Assembly (NCBI GenBank): GCA_025360045.1
Contig: JANYCY010000065.1
Span: forward strand, 24,730-88,729
Direction of reading: 5' to 3'
Origin: Janthinobacterium sp.
Lineage (GTDB): Bacteria; Pseudomonadota; Gammaproteobacteria; Burkholderiales; Chitinibacteraceae
Length of the DNA stretch: 64,000 bases
The notes below the pieces were generated by a model. It searched no databases and had not been told where the DNA came from. It saw only the letters and a program-made list of their open reading frames with translations. The first letter of the stretch is position 1; each line of letters opens with the position of its first letter. Positions 28,701 to 38,141 of this stretch are shown piece after piece. The translations under genes were made by a program, and so were the position numbers.

Positions 28701-31700
28701 GCCGCCACTTTAAGTAGCACTCAAGTGGCGGCACTATCGACCACCAACCTAGCTGCAATGGAAACGCGTGACATCGTTGCGCTTAAAACTAGCGCCATTG
28801 CGACTTTAAATTCAAGCCAAGTAAATGCGCTGACCACAGATCAGATTGCTAATTTAAGCAGCAACCAAATCGCCGTGATCACTACCGCAAATATGGCCAA
28901 TGGGCTAACGAGTAGTCAGATTGTGGCACTCAACACCAGCCAAGCCGCCACTTTAAACAGCGCCCAAGTGGCCGCACTATCGACCGCTAATCTAGCCGCA
29001 ATGGAAACACGCGACATTGTTACGCTTAAAACCAGCGCCATTGCCGCTTTAAGCAGCACACAAGTGGCTGCACTAACCACCGATCAAATCGCTCATCTCA
29101 CCACCGGCCAGATTGTGGCATTAAGCACGGCCGATATTGCCTATGGCCTAAACACCAGTCAGATTGTCGCGCTAACATCGATTCAAACAGCTACCTTAAC
29201 GACGGCCCAAGTGGCGGCGCTTTCAACGACTAATCTTGCTGCAATGGAAAGCAGCGACTTTGCCGCGCTCACGACTAATGCCATTGCGGCCTTAGCCAGT
29301 AATCAAATTCAAGCCCTGACCTCAGATCAAACCGTGGCCCTGACTACCGCTCAGGCGGCAACGCTGTCTTCAAAACAAGTGGCCGCCTTGTCGACCACCA
29401 GCATTGCGGCGCTAGAAACCTCTGATCTAATTGCCTTAAAAACCAGCGCGATTGCCGCTTTAACCTCGGCCCAAGTCGCCGTACTGAGCAGCAGCCAAAT
29501 CGCCAGCTTGCTGACCAGCCAAATTGTTGCGCTCAATACGGCAGATATCGCCAATGGCCTCAATAGCAGCCAAGTTGTGGCTCTGAGCAGCAATCAGGCT
29601 GCTGCGCTTAGCTCCGCCCAAGTCGCGGCTTTATCGACCGCCAATCTAGCCGCAATGGAAACGCGCGACATCGTGGCGCTAAAAACCAGTGCCATAGCGG
29701 CGTTAAACACCGCGCAAGTGGCTGCATTAACCACCGATCAAATCGCTAATCTCACCACCAGCCAGATCGTAGCTTTAAGCACGGCTAATATTGCCTCTGC
29801 CCTGAACAGCAGCCAGATCGTAGCGCTGACATCGATTCAAACCGCGGCCTTGACGACGGCCCAAGTGGTGGCACTTTCAACAAGTAATCTCGCCGCCATG
29901 GAAACAAGCGACTTTGCTGCATTGAAGACATCGGCCATTGCCGCTCTTTCTACCAGTCAAATTAAAGCGCTGACATCCGATCAGGCCATTGCGCTCAGCA
30001 CGCTGCAAGCAGCGGCGCTTAGCTTCACACAAGTTGCTGCGTTTTCAACGACTAGCATTGCCGCACTGGAAACCGCCGATCTGGCCGTCTTAAAAACCAG
30101 CGCTATCGCAGTTCTCAGCAGTGAGCAGGTGGCAGCGCTAAACACCAGCCAATTCGCCAGCTTAAGCAGTAATCAAATTGCCGCTTTAAGTACGGCCAAT
30201 ATGGCGAATGCGCTGAATAGCAATCAGATTGTGGCGCTCACCACCAGCCAAGCGGCAGCGCTTAGCACCGCCCAGATTGCCGCGCTATCGACAAGTAATC
30301 TGGCTGCTATGGAAAGCCGAGATTTAGTGGCACTTAAAATAACCAGCATTGCAGCGCTCTCGAGCAATCAGGTGAATGCGCTCACCAGCGAGCAATTTGC
30401 CGGCTTAAGCAGCAGCCAAATTGCAGCGCTCAATACCACGGCCATTGCTGGCGGCTTAAGAACCGATCAAATTGTGGCGATGAGCAGCAGCCAAGCCGCA
30501 GCTTTAAGCGCCACCCAAATGGCGGCGCTTTCCACCAGTAATCTGGCAGCAATGGAGACCAGCGATTTTGCAGCGCTGAGCGCCGCCGCCATCGCTGGCT
30601 TTACCAGCACGCAAGCGAGTGCGCTGAGCACGAATCAAATCGTGGCACTGACCACCACGCAAGCCGCAGCGCTGAATACTCGCCAAGCTGCGGCGCTCTC
30701 GAGCAGCCAATTGGCGGCGCTAGAAACCAGCGATTTAGCACTCATCCAAGCGGCGTCCATTGCCGTTTTATCGAGCACTCAGATCAGCGGGCTGAGCACT
30801 GCACAACAAATCAGCTTGAGCACTAGCCAGATCGGCGCGCTCAATACCTCGGCGATTGCTAGCCTTAGCACGGATAAAGTAAACGCCTTAACGTCAACGC
30901 AAGCCAGCGCGCTCAATACCGCGCAAATTGCTGCGCTATCGACAGCACAAATTGCAGCCATCGAAACCACTGACTTTGCCGTACTCAGCAACGCCGCCAT
31001 TGCAGCGCTTTCGACGGACCAAATCGCTGCGCTCAGTACCGCGCAAACCGTTGCACTTAACTCCAGCCAAGCCAGCGTGCTGACTACGCGGCAAGTTTCA
31101 GCATTATCAAGCACGCAACTTCAGGCAATGGAAACCAGCGACCTAACCGTACTGGCCAGCACCGGCATCGCCGTATTATCTAGCAGCCAAGTGAGCGCAC
31201 TCAGCACCGATCAAATAGCCAGCCTAAACAGCAAGCAGATTGTGGCTTTGAATACCAGCGCATTGGCAGGGCTAAGCACCGCGCAAATTGCTGCACTCAC
31301 GTCCAATCAATCGGCGGCCTTTATCACTAGTCAAATTGCCGCGCTATCGACCAGCCAAATCGCCGCCTTTGAAACCAGCGATTTGGCCGAGCTAAAAACC
31401 AGCGTAATTGCTGCGCTCAGCAGCAGCCAGCTGCAAGCGCTGAGTACCCAGCAAATTGCCAACCTAAAAACCACGCAGATTGCCGCTTTGAATACCACCG
31501 AAATGGCGAATTTAAGCAGCACTCAACTTGCCGCCTTAAACACCAACCAAACATCAGTTTTAAGCAGCACGCAAGTCGCCGCACTTTCAACGCTACAAAT
31601 CATCGCTCTAGAAACCAGCGATGTAGCGGCGCTCAGCACCACGGTGATCGCTGCCTTATCGACCAATCAGCTCGCCGCGCTCACTACCGAGCAAATAGGC

Positions 31701-34700
31701 GCTTTACGCACGGCAGCAATCGCCAGCTTAAGCAGCAGCCAAATTGTGGCGCTGACTTCAAACCAAGCGGCAGCGTTAAGCTCTAGCCAAGCTGCAGCCT
31801 TAACTAGCCTGCAAATGACAGCGCTTGAAACTACCGATTTGGCCGTGCTCAGCAGCAGCGCCATCACTGTGCTTGCCAGTATCCAAATCAACGCCCTCAG
31901 CACCCAGCAATTTGCCAGCCTTAGCTCCAGCCAAATTGCCAGCTTAAATACACAGGCCATGGCCAGCTTAGGCAGCGATAAAGTCATTGCCCTGAGCACC
32001 AGCCAAGCCGCGGCGCTAACAGGTGTTCAGGCCGCAGCGCTAACCACCAGCAATATCGCCGCGCTAGAAACCAGCGATTTAGCCGTATTCAGCAGCAGCG
32101 CCATTGCCGCATTGTCGACCAGCCAAATAACGGCGCTCACGACCAAACAAATCGCAGCGCTGAGCACCGACTCCATTGCCAATGGCTTAACCATTAATCA
32201 GGTTATGGCGCTGACATCCAGCCAAGTTGCTGCGTTTTCTATTGCCCAAATTGCCGCCTTGTCTGAAAACACCATAGGTGGGCTGGAAACGTCTTACCTC
32301 ACCTTAATCAGCACCAGCGCCATTGCGGCTTTATCGAGCACACAAGTTGGCTCGCTAACGGCAGGGCAAATTGCCAAGCTCAGCACCACGCAAATTGCCG
32401 TGCTAAACACCAGCGCTGTGGCCAATTTAAGTGCCGATCAAGTGATTGCACTCACGACCAACCAAGCATCCGCACTGACAACCAGCCAAGTTGCCGTGCT
32501 TTCAAGCACCGCGATTGCTGCCATGGAAACCAGCGACTTAGCCACCTTTAAAACCACGGCCATTGCGGTACTCAATAGCAATCAAATCAGCGCGCTGACT
32601 GTGGAGCAAATCGCTAGCCTAAGCACCAAGCAACTGACCGCCATCAGCAGCAATGGCATTGCCCATTTAAGTGCAGATCAAGTCATTGCTCTCACCTCTA
32701 ATCAAGCCGCAGCACTAACGACCAGCCAAATAGCAGCACTGAGCACTACCAGCATCGCAGCGATGGAGCTTGAAGATTTTGCGGCGCTTAAAACCAATGC
32801 CATCGCCGCGCTCACAACAAATCAAATCAGCGCATTGACTGCCGATCAAACCATCGCCCTGGCCACACAACAAGCCGCCGCGCTCAGCAGTAGCCAAGTT
32901 GCAGCACTCAGCGCCAGTAATATCACCGCACTAGAAACAAGCGATCTGATTGCACTGCAAACCAGCGCCATTGCCGCATTAAATACTGCTCAAGTCGCAG
33001 CATTACTCCTCGAACAAATCGCCAGTTTAAGCACCAAGCAAATCGTGGCACTCAGCACCAACGCGATCGCCAACGGCTTAACTGCCGATCAAATCGCGGC
33101 CCTGACCACCAAGCAAGCCGCCGCGCTAAGCACCAGCCAACTGACCGCACTCTCTACCAGCAATATCGCAGCCTTTGAAGTGGAAGATTTTGCTGCGCTT
33201 AAAACCAATGCCATTGCGGCACTTTTGAGTAGCCAAATCGCCGCGCTCACGGCAGAGCAAACTGCGGCACTGACCACCCAACAAGCTGCAGCACTCAGCA
33301 GCAGCCAAGTTGCCGCGCTCAGTGCCAGCAATATCGCCGCACTAGAAACGAGCGATCTGATTGCACTGCAAACCAGCGCCATTGCCGCTTTAAGCACAGC
33401 CCAAGTGGCGGCGATGAATGCCAGCCAGATTGCCAGCCTAAGTACCAATCAGATTATTGCGCTCAGCACCGCCGCCATTGCCAGTGGCTTAAGTAGCGCA
33501 AAAATCGCGGCACTCACCTCGCAGCAAACCGCAGCCCTCAGCACAGATCAGATCAGCGCGCTCACGACCACCCAAGTTGCGGCAATAGAGGCCGTTGACT
33601 TTGCAGCACTGAGCACGCTCGCCATTACCACCCTGTCTACCGCGCAAATTAAAGCCTTAAGCGCAGCCCAAACCATCGCACTGACCACGCAACAAGCGGC
33701 CACACTCAGCACTAGCCAGCTTGCGGCGCTTACCGTCAGCAATATGGCGGTAATGGAAACCAGCGATCTAGTCGCTCTGACAACCAGTGCCATTGCAGTA
33801 TTAAACACGGCCCAAGTCGCAGCCCTTGCTCCAGAGCAATTTGCCAGCCTAAGCAGTAATCAAATTGCCGCCTTAAATACGGATGTAATCGCCAATGGTT
33901 TAAATGTCGATCAAATTGTGGCACTGACGACCAAGCAGGCTGCAGCGCTCAGCAGCGCCCAAGTGGCTGTGCTATCAAGTAGTCAACTTGCTGCCATGGA
34001 AATCGAAGATCTTGCTGCGATTAAAACCAGCGCAATTGCCGTTTTATCCAGCACTCAGGTAGGGGCTTTAGGAATCGATCAAATTGCAGGACTAAGCACG
34101 AAGCAAATCGCCGCACTGAATACCACCGCTATCGCAAATTTAAGCGACGATCAGATCATCGCGATCACCACCAGTCAGGCGGCCGCCTTAACAACGAGCC
34201 AAGTAGTGGCACTGAGCAGCAATAGCATTACGGCGCTAGAAGCCATTGACTTTGCAGCACTTAAAACCAGCGCCATTTCGGTGCTATCAAGCAATCAAAT
34301 TAATGCACTTACTGACTTGCAAACCATAGCCATGAGCACATCCCAAGCCGCAGCCCTGAGCGCCAGCCAAATTATTGCCCTCAGCGCCGCTAATGTTACC
34401 GCCCTTGAAACCAGCGATCTATTGGCGCTCAAGACCAATACCGTTGCCGCCTTAAATAGCGCTCAAGTGGCAGCATTAACTATTGAGCAAATCGCCAGCA
34501 TGAGCAGCGCCCAAATTGCCGCACTCAATACGGCAGCCATTGCCAATGGCCTGAGTAATGAGCAAGTCATGGCCTTGACGACAAAACAAGCGGCTGCGCT
34601 CACCACATCTCAGATCGCGGCACTATCAGCAAGTAATATTGCAGCACTAGAAACGACTGATTTGGCCGCACTCAAGACGGCTGCCATTGCCACACTTTCA

Positions 34701-36419
34701 TCTTCCCAAGTAGCCGCCTTAACGGAAGAGCAAGCGGCAGCGCTCAGCGCTAGCCAAATTGCAGCCTTTATCCCTGCCAGCTTGGCAGCCATGACAACCG
34801 CCGATATTACCCTATTAAAAACCAGCGGCATTGCGGCACTCAATTCGGCGCAAATTACAAGTCTCGGCACCTCGCAAGTTGCCAATCTGAGCAGCAGCCA
34901 GATTGCGGCGATTAGCACCGCCAGCATGGCGACAGGATTTACTGCCGCACAAATCATTGCGCTCACCTCATTCCAAGCGGCGTCTTTAAGTGCTAGCCAA
35001 GTATCATCGCTATCGACTAACCAACTCGCCGCCTTTGAAAGCGCTGATTTCGCCGCCATTAGCACCAGCGCCATCGCCAGCCTGTCCGCAAGCCAGCTGG
35101 GTGCACTCAACACCGCCCAAGTGGCAAATATGAGCACCAACCAAATCGTGGCACTCAACTCTGCCAGCCTTGCCACTGGCTTTACCACGACGCAAATTAT
35201 TGCTCTCACCTCGGTACAGGCGGCAGTGATTAGCGCCAGCCAATTAGCCGCGCTTTCTAGCAACAGTATCGCCGCAATAGAAAGCGTCGATTTTGCGGCA
35301 CTCAATACCAGCGCCATCGCGGCCATGTCGGAAAGCCAAGTCGTTGCCATTACTACCTCGCAAGCCGCTGTGCTGACCAATAGCCAGCTGCAAGCCTTCT
35401 CAGGCAGCAATTTGGCCGCGCTAGAAACCAGTGATCTGGCCGTAATCAGAAGCAGCGCCATTGCATCGTTAAGCACGTTACAGATTACAAGCCTGAGCAC
35501 CAACCAGCTGCAAGCCTTAACGACCACACAAAAAATGGGGCTGACCGGCGCTCAGCAGGCGGCTTTTAGCTCCGAACAAAATAGCGCCTTAGGTGCCCTT
35601 AGCCCAATTATTCTGGATCTGGATGGCAATGGCGTCAGCACCAGCAGCCTAGAGGGCGGGACTCAATTTGATTTACTCGCCAACGGCAGCAAAATCAAAA
35701 CCGGCTGGGTAGGCCAAGGCGATGGCTTGTTGGTGATGGATAGAAACCATGATGGCGTGATTAACGATGGGAAAGAATTATTCGGCACATCCACCCTGCT
35801 ACGCGACGGCAGCAAAGCGGCCAATGGCTATGCAGCGCTGGCCGAGCTAGATAGTAATCACGATGGAGTGATAGATAGTTACGATAGCGACTTTGAAGAA
35901 CTGCGCGTTTGGCTGGATGCCAATCAGGATGGCATTAGCGACGCCAGCGAGTTAAAACGCTTGATCTCACTGGATATCAGTAAACTTAATCTGGACGTGC
36001 GCCAAGCGGCAGAAAAAGACAACGGCAATTTCATTGGGCTTAAATCGACATTTGAAACCACAGATGGGCAAAGCCACACCGCCGCCGATGTTTGGTTTAC
36101 CACCGAAAAACCCGCCGCAGCCACCGATTTGCGCACGCAAGTTGTCAATATGGTGCAAACCATTTCTGCCTTTAATGAATCCGAAAAAGCCAAAGCATGG
36201 CAAGCCCCAGAAAAACTGCCTGTTGCCATCAGCAGCGATGCGATGCTGGCCTCACCAACGCTCAGCAACGTCAGCCATATGGCGTCCCTGCTGAAAAACT
36301 TCGACTCCAACGGCCGACTCATCGGAGGCACAGAAGCCCTCGTCTCCAGCGATCAAACCCTAAGATTGAATGGCCTAGGCAATACACAGGCTGCGGGGAT
36401 ATTGGCGATGAGCAAGTGA
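25710..36419 (+). CDS. Giant octad-repeat protein with calcium-binding C-terminus, probable secreted adhesin/RTX-like
   Basis: A protein of about 3,569 residues. From about residue 8 to 3290 it consists of some 400 copies of an eight-residue unit with consensus [S/T/N]-[S/T]-x-Q-[I/V]-x-A-L. No cysteine is evident. The last 270 residues are different: LDLDGNGVS, DRNHDGVINDGKELFG, DSNHDGVID and LDANQDGISDASEL are EF-hand-like D-x-[N/D]-x-DG calcium loops of the kind found at the ends of large RTX adhesins and haemolysins. There is no N-terminal signal peptide, so type I secretion through a C-terminal signal is likely, but no ABC/HlyD/TolC genes are in the window. Start: ATG at 25710 or 25713, with a weak GGA site. 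It stands alone between long AT-rich DNA and a palindromic repeat. Confidence 0.88.
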   Translation: MMSVFTGMTTSQIAELTTAQIASVNTAAIASLTTIQLAQFNTRQIAALSSTQISLGLSTEQIIALTSNQIQSLSSTQITALTSKQIAALESSDFAVLSTAAISSLNTLQLRALNSDQIVALSSTQAAALSLTQVASLSTSQLAALETSDFAALKTSAIAALSSSQINALSTSQIAALNSNQAAALSSTQLAAMSTAQLAAFETTDFAVLKTSAIAALSSQQIMALSSSQIIALNSNQAAALTSSQVAALSSTQLLALETIDLAVLKTSAIAALSSEQLNALSTGQIASLSTGQIAAITTANMASGLNSNQVIALTTQQAAALSSSQVAALSTSNIAALETSDLAVLKTSAIAAISSAQLNALTTQQITSLSTNQVAAISTSNIANGLNSSQVIALTTQQAAALSSSQVAALSTSNIAALETSDLAALKTSAIAAISSAQLNALTTQQIASLSTGQIAAISTANMADGLNSSQVIALTTQQAAALSSSQVAALSTSNIAALETSDLAVLKTSAIAAISSAQLNALTTQQIASLSTGQVAAISTSNIANGLNSNQVIALTTQQAATLSSSQVAALSTSNIAALETSDLAVLKTSAVAALSSQQLNALITKQIDVLSTSQAAALTTAQVLAMSTSNLAALTTANLIALKTSAIAVLTSNQIASLSSDQIASLSTHQIVALDSLSLSGGLNSSQIVALTTSQAAVLSSAQVAALTTSNLAAMETRDVVALKTSAIAALNSSQVNALTTDQIANLSSNQISVITTASVANGLTSSQIVALNTSQAATLSSAQVAALSTANLAAMETRDIVALKTSAIAALNTAQVAALTTDQISHLTTSQIVALSTADIAYGLNSSQIVALTSIQTAALTTAQVAALSTTNLAAMESSDFAALTTNAIAALASNQIQALTSDQTVALSTAQAATLSSRQIAALSSSNIAALETADLSVLKTSAIAVLSSSQIAAMSSSQIASLTTTQIVALNTAAIANGLNSSQIVALSTSQAATLSSTQVAALSTTNLAAMETRDIVALKTSAIATLNSSQVNALTTDQIANLSSNQIAVITTANMANGLTSSQIVALNTSQAATLNSAQVAALSTANLAAMETRDIVTLKTSAIAALSSTQVAALTTDQIAHLTTGQIVALSTADIAYGLNTSQIVALTSIQTATLTTAQVAALSTTNLAAMESSDFAALTTNAIAALASNQIQALTSDQTVALTTAQAATLSSKQVAALSTTSIAALETSDLIALKTSAIAALTSAQVAVLSSSQIASLLTSQIVALNTADIANGLNSSQVVALSSNQAAALSSAQVAALSTANLAAMETRDIVALKTSAIAALNTAQVAALTTDQIANLTTSQIVALSTANIASALNSSQIVALTSIQTAALTTAQVVALSTSNLAAMETSDFAALKTSAIAALSTSQIKALTSDQAIALSTLQAAALSFTQVAAFSTTSIAALETADLAVLKTSAIAVLSSEQVAALNTSQFASLSSNQIAALSTANMANALNSNQIVALTTSQAAALSTAQIAALSTSNLAAMESRDLVALKITSIAALSSNQVNALTSEQFAGLSSSQIAALNTTAIAGGLRTDQIVAMSSSQAAALSATQMAALSTSNLAAMETSDFAALSAAAIAGFTSTQASALSTNQIVALTTTQAAALNTRQAAALSSSQLAALETSDLALIQAASIAVLSSTQISGLSTAQQISLSTSQIGALNTSAIASLSTDKVNALTSTQASALNTAQIAALSTAQIAAIETTDFAVLSNAAIAALSTDQIAALSTAQTVALNSSQASVLTTRQVSALSSTQLQAMETSDLTVLASTGIAVLSSSQVSALSTDQIASLNSKQIVALNTSALAGLSTAQIAALTSNQSAAFITSQIAALSTSQIAAFETSDLAELKTSVIAALSSSQLQALSTQQIANLKTTQIAALNTTEMANLSSTQLAALNTNQTSVLSSTQVAALSTLQIIALETSDVAALSTTVIAALSTNQLAALTTEQIGALRTAAIASLSSSQIVALTSNQAAALSSSQAAALTSLQMTALETTDLAVLSSSAITVLASIQINALSTQQFASLSSSQIASLNTQAMASLGSDKVIALSTSQAAALTGVQAAALTTSNIAALETSDLAVFSSSAIAALSTSQITALTTKQIAALSTDSIANGLTINQVMALTSSQVAAFSIAQIAALSENTIGGLETSYLTLISTSAIAALSSTQVGSLTAGQIAKLSTTQIAVLNTSAVANLSADQVIALTTNQASALTTSQVAVLSSTAIAAMETSDLATFKTTAIAVLNSNQISALTVEQIASLSTKQLTAISSNGIAHLSADQVIALTSNQAAALTTSQIAALSTTSIAAMELEDFAALKTNAIAALTTNQISALTADQTIALATQQAAALSSSQVAALSASNITALETSDLIALQTSAIAALNTAQVAALLLEQIASLSTKQIVALSTNAIANGLTADQIAALTTKQAAALSTSQLTALSTSNIAAFEVEDFAALKTNAIAALLSSQIAALTAEQTAALTTQQAAALSSSQVAALSASNIAALETSDLIALQTSAIAALSTAQVAAMNASQIASLSTNQIIALSTAAIASGLSSAKIAALTSQQTAALSTDQISALTTTQVAAIEAVDFAALSTLAITTLSTAQIKALSAAQTIALTTQQAATLSTSQLAALTVSNMAVMETSDLVALTTSAIAVLNTAQVAALAPEQFASLSSNQIAALNTDVIANGLNVDQIVALTTKQAAALSSAQVAVLSSSQLAAMEIEDLAAIKTSAIAVLSSTQVGALGIDQIAGLSTKQIAALNTTAIANLSDDQIIAITTSQAAALTTSQVVALSSNSITALEAIDFAALKTSAISVLSSNQINALTDLQTIAMSTSQAAALSASQIIALSAANVTALETSDLLALKTNTVAALNSAQVAALTIEQIASMSSAQIAALNTAAIANGLSNEQVMALTTKQAAALTTSQIAALSASNIAALETTDLAALKTAAIATLSSSQVAALTEEQAAALSASQIAAFIPASLAAMTTADITLLKTSGIAALNSAQITSLGTSQVANLSSSQIAAISTASMATGFTAAQIIALTSFQAASLSASQVSSLSTNQLAAFESADFAAISTSAIASLSASQLGALNTAQVANMSTNQIVALNSASLATGFTTTQIIALTSVQAAVISASQLAALSSNSIAAIESVDFAALNTSAIAAMSESQVVAITTSQAAVLTNSQLQAFSGSNLAALETSDLAVIRSSAIASLSTLQITSLSTNQLQALTTTQKMGLTGAQQAAFSSEQNSALGALSPIILDLDGNGVSTSSLEGGTQFDLLANGSKIKTGWVGQGDGLLVMDRNHDGVINDGKELFGTSTLLRDGSKAANGYAALAELDSNHDGVIDSYDSDFEELRVWLDANQDGISDASELKRLISLDISKLNLDVRQAAEKDNGNFIGLKSTFETTDGQSHTAADVWFTTEKPAAATDLRTQVVNMVQTISAFNESEKAKAWQAPEKLPVAISSDAMLASPTLSNVSHMASLLKNFDSNGRLIGGTEALVSSDQTLRLNGLGNTQAAGILAMSK
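25725..35590 (+). repeat. Octapeptide-coding tandem repeat array with 81-residue super-repeats
   Basis: The coding DNA repeats every 24 bases. A higher order is visible: about every tenth unit is acidic (E-T-S-D-[L/F]-A-x-L followed by K-T-S-A-I-A-A-L), and one unit per cycle is nine residues long (for example SNIANGL). Nine units of eight plus one of nine give 81 residues (243 bases). Near-identical 243-base copies run from about 26720 to 27690; later copies are more divergent. At the start of the array the cycle is seven units. Confidence 0.9.
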
Positions 36420-36420
36420 T

Positions 36421-36508
36421 GTAGGGTGGGCACGCCCTTGTGCCCACGCGTACAACAAACACGACGCATCCACCGCGTGGGCAAGATAAATCGCCTTGCC
36501 CACCCTAC
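36421..36508. repeat. GTAGGGTGGGC palindromic intergenic unit, copy A
   Basis: The unit begins GTAGGGTGGGCACGCC and ends GCCCACCCTAC, with internal GCCCACGCG/CGCGTGGGC arms, so it can fold into a long stem. It fills the gap between two convergent stop codons (36419 and 36511). Related copies lie at 39457, 40155 and 63727. Confidence 0.85.
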
Positions 36509-36510
36509 CG

Positions 36511-37611
36511 TTACCCCAACACCGGGTAATCGCTATAACCCACTTCATCACCACCATAGAATGTCGCCTGATCTGGCGTATTCAATGCTGCGCCTTGTTG
36601 ATAGCGCGCTACCAGATCCGGATTGCTAATAAACGGGCGGCCAAAGGCGATGGTGTCTGCGGTGCCAGAGGCTAAACGCGCTTCTGCGCTCTGAGCATCA
36701 TAGCCACCGCAAGTCATCATTACACCTCGGTATTGCTTACGTAAATCAGCGCGGAAAGTATCGCTTAAAGGCTGACCACCCGCCCAATCTGGCTCGGCGA
36801 TATGTAGGTAGGCTACACCAGCGCGGTTAAATTCCTCGGCCAGATACATGGTCATTGCTTCGGATTCGTCGTCCACAATATCGTGCGCTACAAAGTTAGG
36901 CGATAAGCGTACGCCTACTTTATCTACGCCCACTTTTGCCGCCACGGCATCGATCACTTCCAGCAAGAGGCGAGCACGGTTTTCCATATTGCCGCCGTAT
37001 TGATCGGTACGCTTATTGCTGCCTGTGGCTAAGAATTGCTGTAGCAAATAGCCATTAGCCGAGTGGATTTCTACAAGATCAAACCCAGCCCGCATCGCAC
37101 GCTCTGCCGCAGCTACATAATCGGCCACAATACCTGGCAGCTCTGCGGTTTCTAAAGCGCGCGGCGCATCGCAAGGCGCTCTGGTCGGTGTGCCATCTGG
37201 CAGAATTACAAAGCTGGTTGATTTCACGGCCTGAATGGCCGAAGGGGCAACGGGCGCTGCGCCGTTTTCCTGTACCAGCCGATTAGAGATCCGTCCCACA
37301 TGCCAAAGCTGCAAGGACATCTTGCCACCCTTGGCGTGCACTGCATCCACCACTTTTTTCCAGCCCGCTTCCTGGGCGTCGGTGTAGATACCAGGCGTCA
37401 GGGAATAACCCTTGCCTTGATTTGTGATATTGGTTGCCTCTGAAATAATCAGCCCCGCACTAGCACGCTGAGCGTAATAGATGGCGTTCATTTCGGTCGG
37501 TACATCACCCGGCTGGCTGGCGCGGGAACGGGTCAGCGGCGCCATTATCATGCGATTAGCGAGGGTGGTTTTACCGATGGTGATGGGGGTAAGTAATTTA
37601 TCTGCAGGCAT
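36511..37611 (-). CDS. nemA: Old yellow enzyme family ene-reductase (N-ethylmaleimide reductase)
   Basis: A 366-residue FMN enzyme, the length of E. coli NemA. Sites: ANRMIMAPLTRSRA, the FMN-binding LQLWHVGRIS, and HSANGYLLQQFLATGSNKRTD with the catalytic His/Asn pair, then RTDQYGG and GRPFISNPDLV. It reduces activated C=C bonds and nitro compounds such as N-ethylmaleimide. It lies downstream of yqhD on the same strand, separated by a decayed gene, and a NemR-type operator precedes yqhD, so all are probably induced together by electrophiles. Confidence 0.93.
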   Translation of the reverse strand: MPADKLLTPITIGKTTLANRMIMAPLTRSRASQPGDVPTEMNAIYYAQRASAGLIISEATNITNQGKGYSLTPGIYTDAQEAGWKKVVDAVHAKGGKMSLQLWHVGRISNRLVQENGAAPVAPSAIQAVKSTSFVILPDGTPTRAPCDAPRALETAELPGIVADYVAAAERAMRAGFDLVEIHSANGYLLQQFLATGSNKRTDQYGGNMENRARLLLEVIDAVAAKVGVDKVGVRLSPNFVAHDIVDDESEAMTMYLAEEFNRAGVAYLHIAEPDWAGGQPLSDTFRADLRKQYRGVMMTCGGYDAQSAEARLASGTADTIAFGRPFISNPDLVARYQQGAALNTPDQATFYGGDEVGYSDYPVLG

Positions 37612-37635
37612 AAGATTTCCTTGATTGAATTGACT

Positions 37636-38067
37636 TTATAGTGCCTTCGGCACATTGATTTTGGTGACTACATCTTCACGGTATTTGATTTTGCCCTCAG
37701 CAATCCACTGGCTCATGACAGTGAAGAATTCGCCGTGGCGATGGCCGAAATCGTCCCAGATAATAAAACCCTGCATGCGGATGCGTTTTTTCAAGAGCGT
37801 GCCCATCAGCATGGATAAGCGATCTGGGCCTGCGGGCAGGCTGGTAGCGTTGTATTGAGAAATCAGTCCGCAGAGCGGCACACGGGCGGCGGTATTGAGC
37901 AGCGGCAGAACCACATCAAACACCGCGCCACCTACATTTTCGTAATACACATCGATGCCTTTAGCTCAGGCCGCAGCCAGCTGCTCGGCAAAATCGCTAG
38001 CGCGGTGATCGATACATGCGTCAAAACCCAGCTCGTTCACGGCGTAAGCGCATCTATCCGCACCACC
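37636..38067 (-). pseudogene. Decayed zinc-independent quinone/enone oxidoreductase (CurA/MDR type) remnant
   Basis: The minus strand encodes GADRCAYAVNELGFDACIDH, a TGA stop in place of a sense codon, then KGIDVYYENVGGAVFDVVLP and the C-terminus to VTKINVP. This is the second half of a medium-chain reductase that reduces alpha,beta-unsaturated carbonyls. The first half, with the start and the N-terminal domain, is gone and replaced by a glutathione transferase remnant. The premature stop and truncation make it non-functional. Its former job fits the electrophile-detoxification cluster. Confidence 0.85.
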
Positions 38068-38140
38068 TACCTAAGTAGCTACGCACTTTTTCTGAGTAGG
38101 GCGAGGCCTGGTAGTGATGCAAAATCAGCGCAGCGCTCAT
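38054..38140 (-). pseudogene. N-terminal remnant of a glutathione S-transferase-like gene
   Basis: Twenty-eight codons from an ATG four bases after the yqhD stop encode MSAALILHHYQASPYSEKVR followed by SYLG and a stop. The pattern ILHHY-x2-SP-x-SEKVR is the first strand and helix of a thioredoxin-fold GST-type domain. It breaks off at the junction with the CurA-type remnant, which is in another frame. A deletion joined two neighbouring genes here. Confidence 0.65.
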
Positions 38141-38141
38141 C

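Noticed and set aside
34610..35527. A 305-codon open frame on the minus strand within the giant repeat gene, and many shorter ones like it
   Set aside because: The 24-base repeat keeps the antisense frame free of stops. The products are hydrophobic low-complexity sequence with no start signals, so they are shadows.
25725..35590. Regular short repeats that could suggest a CRISPR array or satellite DNA
   Set aside because: The repeats are in phase with one long open frame, vary mostly at synonymous or conservative positions, have no unique spacers and no cas genes nearby.
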